From Nocardia arthritidis (lineage in GTDB: Bacteria > Actinomycetota > Actinomycetes > Mycobacteriales > Mycobacteriaceae), in assembly GCF_011801145.1 (NCBI RefSeq), contig NZ_CP046172.1:8556001-8620000 (forward strand): a stretch of DNA of 64,000 bases. The letters run 5' to 3'. Within the stretch, counting starts at the first letter, position 1, and each line of letters opens with the position of its first letter. Positions 61,892 to 64,000 of this stretch are shown here, in pieces. The position numbers were made by a program, and so were the translations under genes. Below the pieces are notes generated by a model that worked only from the letters and a program-made list of their open reading frames with translations, did not search any database and was not told the DNA's origin.

Positions 61892-62409
61892 CGGTCGATC
61901 CGAACCGGCTGATCGCCCGCGGCGACCTGATCCTTGAGCTCGGCCCAGCTGCGGGCCCTGTCGGCAACAGTGGTGAGCACGACGATATATCCGTCCGGAT
62001 CGGTTGCCTCGACATCGACGGTATTCCAGGGCGTCAATAGCGGGCCGTTCACGGTGCCCTGCGGCAGTTTCGCCAATCGCTCGGCGATTTCCCGCATCGA
62101 CTGCTCGGTCTCGGCATTCACCGTGAAGCTGAGCCGCATGCCGCGGCCGAGTGGGCCCGACAGCGGTTCACGCGCCGGGCGCAGCAGCATATCCCGGTAT
62201 TGCGCGCGCCGCAGATGCAAAACGGCGAGTTGGCCGTCCGGACCAGTCAATTGCTTCTCCACCCAGAAGCCGAGCCCGTCCACATACCATTCCAGTGATT
62301 TATCGATATCGCTCACCAGCAGAATTCCGAAATTCGGCATATCGGGGATGTCGTCGAAACCGACACCCTCCGGCGCCCGCTCGTGGCTGGCGTGGTTCAC
62401 ATAATTCAT
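61888..62409 (-). CDS. VOC-superfamily (glyoxalase-like) protein
   Basis: 173 residues: paired beta-alpha-beta-beta-beta modules with NFGILLVSDIDKSLEWYVDGLGFWVEKQ and VNGPLLTPWNTVDVEATDPDGYIVVLTT, typical of glyoxalase/bleomycin-resistance proteins. Such proteins in antibiotic clusters act in resistance by sequestration, or as metal-dependent tailoring enzymes. ATG at 62409, followed by overlap into the methyltransferase gene. Confidence 0.85.
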   Translation of the reverse strand: MNYVNHASHERAPEGVGFDDIPDMPNFGILLVSDIDKSLEWYVDGLGFWVEKQLTGPDGQLAVLHLRRAQYRDMLLRPAREPLSGPLGRGMRLSFTVNAETEQSMREIAERLAKLPQGTVNGPLLTPWNTVDVEATDPDGYIVVLTTVADRARSWAELKDQVAAGDQPVRIDR

Positions 62410-62427
62410 AATGATTCCTATCCGCCG

Positions 62428-63570
62428 CTACGGCTGCGAGGTGTAGGGCAGGGCCCGGACTTCCTTGAGATTGTTGAATGTGTCTATCCGCGCCGCCGCC
62501 GGGTCGACGCATAATTCCGGTCGCCGCGTGAGCAGTTCGCGAAGTCCGGTACTTATCTGCAACCGCGCGCTATTCGCGCCGAGGCAGTAATGCATGCCCT
62601 TGCCGAAGGTCAGCACGGCATTCGGGCGCACCGGACACCCGCGGACCGGCTGCGCCGCCGGTTGCTGCGCGAGGTGCACGGCCGAAATGTCGATCGCCAC
62701 TACGGTGCCCGGCTCCAGCACCATACCGAGGCATTCGCAGCGCTCGACGACGAAGCGGAATATATTGCCGAAAGGCGGCTGCACCCGCATCGCCTCCTCG
62801 GCGATCTCGCCGATATCGAATATATCGGAACGCGCATTCGCCAGCAATTGCTTATCGGACCATATTTCACGACAGGTTATGCTCGCACCGACGATCATCG
62901 GTTCTATACCGGCCATCAGCAATTGCCCGATCAACGCCGCGATCGGCCAGGTGCCCGCCGAGTCTTCGGCCAAGGCGCGCGCCGCATCGAGAAAAGGGCT
63001 GGACCGATCGCCGCGGAGCAAGCGGTCGGTCAACGACTTCAAATAGCGCATCACCGTTTCGTGCGCGCGAACTATTTCCGGTGAATGCTCGGTCTCCCCC
63101 AGCAGCTGCTGTTTGAACAGGTGGATGACCAGCTTGGACACCTTGCTCAGATTCGGCCAGTCCGATTCGGGCACACCGATCATGGCGAACGTACTGTGCA
63201 TCAGATACGGGGACAGGAATTCGGTCACCAGATCGCCCTCCGCGGGCATCTTCGCGGCTTGGGCGGCCGCGAGCTCTGTGAACATATCCGCGAACTCCGC
63301 CGTGGTCCGCACGGTGAACACCTTGCGCAACTCCGTGTTGAACCGCGTGTAGTTCGAATTGACGGTGTACCAGAGCTGGAAGAATCCGGAGATCGATGGC
63401 ACCTCGTCCTCGCCCGGATACCGGGTCGGCGAGGTGGCTCCCTCGCGTTCGATACCGGCGACGATATGCCGATCGCGCAATACCGCGTCGGCCAGATCCG
63501 GTCGCAATACCTTCAGCCGGTTTCGCGTGCTGTCCCACCGCAGGCCGTCAATTGTCGCCGTGACTTCCAC
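62428..63570 (-). CDS. Cytochrome P450 with AGIEP I-helix
   Basis: 380 residues. Haem loop FGKGMHYCLG, Cys329; ExxR EEAMR; the I-helix is LLMAGIEPMIVG, with the Glu kept but the Thr replaced by Pro. Paralogue of the P450 at 58919. The GTG at 63570 is used because GGAGG lies just before it; the TTG at 63582 would overlap that site. It starts 18 bp after the SpaB_C-like stop, so it is translated from the same message. Confidence 0.87.
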   Translation of the reverse strand: MEVTATIDGLRWDSTRNRLKVLRPDLADAVLRDRHIVAGIEREGATSPTRYPGEDEVPSISGFFQLWYTVNSNYTRFNTELRKVFTVRTTAEFADMFTELAAAQAAKMPAEGDLVTEFLSPYLMHSTFAMIGVPESDWPNLSKVSKLVIHLFKQQLLGETEHSPEIVRAHETVMRYLKSLTDRLLRGDRSSPFLDAARALAEDSAGTWPIAALIGQLLMAGIEPMIVGASITCREIWSDKQLLANARSDIFDIGEIAEEAMRVQPPFGNIFRFVVERCECLGMVLEPGTVVAIDISAVHLAQQPAAQPVRGCPVRPNAVLTFGKGMHYCLGANSARLQISTGLRELLTRRPELCVDPAAARIDTFNNLKEVRALPYTSQP

Positions 63571-63588
63571 GGTCGCCTCCAAATATCA

Positions 63589-64000
63589 TCAGTTGCTCAA
63601 TCGACTCGCTCGGTGCTCGCGCACCGCCCGCAGCAATTCCGGTTCCGCGGTCACGCCGGCCACCTCGCTCAGCACGTGATGACCGAGGAATCCGAGGAAG
63701 GATTCGTGTTCGGGAATCAGTCCGAGCCGGTTGTTGTGGGTGTGCAGAAAGGCCGCGAGCAGAACCTGCTCGCGCCTGGCGCGGGTAGCCGCCGGACCGG
63801 CCAGCTCGATCGCCGCGCGGATATCGTCGTCGAGCCCGCGCCACGCGGTGCCGATGGCGCGGTGGAACGGATCGTCGTCCAGGCGTTCCGGCGCGGCCAG
63901 CACCGCGGCCACATGGGTCGCCAACGCGCAGCGGCGCTGCTGCAACAGCTGCGGCCAGACGCCGAGGAATTGTTCGAAGGTGTACGGCGACCAGAGCAGG
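63589..64000 (-). CDS. C-terminus of a thiopeptide-type (SpaB_C/Lant_dehydr_C) biosynthesis protein, cut by window edge
   Basis: The last ~136 residues of a protein whose start lies beyond base 64000 (SPYTFEQFLGVWPQLLQQR ... HRASRLSN). AAFLHTHNNRLGL matches the end motif (about L-H-M-H-x-N-R-L-x-G) of the SpaB C-terminal/thiopeptide-type bacteriocin domain, found in the glutamate-elimination half of split LanB dehydratases and in the [4+2] pyridine synthase of thiopeptides. The rest is too short to tell which. If correct, it defines the class of this cluster. Confidence 0.62.
   Translation of the reverse strand, partial: LLWSPYTFEQFLGVWPQLLQQRRCALATHVAAVLAAPERLDDDPFHRAIGTAWRGLDDDIRAAIELAGPAATRARREQVLLAAFLHTHNNRLGLIPEHESFLGFLGHHVLSEVAGVTAEPELLRAVREHRASRLSN

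Overview
High-GC actinomycete chromosome, most likely Nocardia or a close mycolate-containing relative. This is judged from the strong third-position GC bias, tightly packed operons with 4-bp stop/start overlaps, ECF41 sigma factors, SARP regulators, MpaB/DUF2236 and PF10118 oxidative-lipid genes, an IrtAB-like transporter, and an apparent thiopeptide cluster. No rRNA, tRNA, CRISPR array, integrase or transposase was recognised.

Layout. (1) 1-4.0 kb: 3' part of a membrane adenylate cyclase, a P-loop kinase-like protein, a NUDIX hydrolase and a DUF255 thioredoxin-fold protein. (2) 4.2-14.6 kb: a region bracketed by a ~280 bp direct duplication. It holds a PLP histidine-decarboxylase-type operon, a DJ-1/PfpI protein, and two ECF41-type sigma genes around an FAD oxidoreductase with readable divergent ECF41 promoters. 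It ends with a serine hydrolase carrying the complete form of the duplicated N-terminal domain, then a MerR regulator. (3) 14.6-24.3 kb: oxidative catabolism island with two Baeyer-Villiger-type monooxygenases, an SDR, a ferredoxin-type reductase, a PF10118 protein, an Old-Yellow-Enzyme reductase, an MpaB-type oxygenase and two TetR genes. The SDR and OYE genes are each interrupted by a one-base contraction of a G/C run. (4) 24.4-26.2 kb: a VapBC-like pair, a decayed fragment of the DUF255 gene and an alpha/beta hydrolase. (5) 26.2-34.8 kb: a six-gene operon (MFS, IrtA/IrtB-like ABC pair, ECF S, T and A components) with a divergent TetR gene.

(6) 35.1-46.1 kb: an eight-gene plus-strand operon. 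It encodes an MFS transporter, an alpha-oxoamine synthase (aminoketone-forming), both subunits of a biotin-dependent acyl-CoA carboxylase, and a complete Dpp-type ABC importer. The set looks like a build/export/re-import system for an undescribed small molecule. A large SARP-ATPase regulator follows.

(7) 49.4-64 kb: minus-strand genes that I read as one side of a glycosylated thiopeptide cluster cut by the right edge. In transcription order: the C-terminus of a SpaB_C/thiopeptide-type protein, P450, VOC protein, methyltransferase, two P450s, methyltransferase, glycosyltransferase, NAD epimerase, TylF-type O-methyltransferase, truncated CGNR-like protein, amidase, SARP, P450, a divergent ribosomal protein uL11 paralogue and a hypothetical protein. 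The uL11 paralogue has lost the proline-rich segment of the N-terminal domain where thiopeptides bind, which points to self-resistance by target substitution. The precursor peptide, YcaO and dehydratase genes are not in this window, so the product class is inferred.
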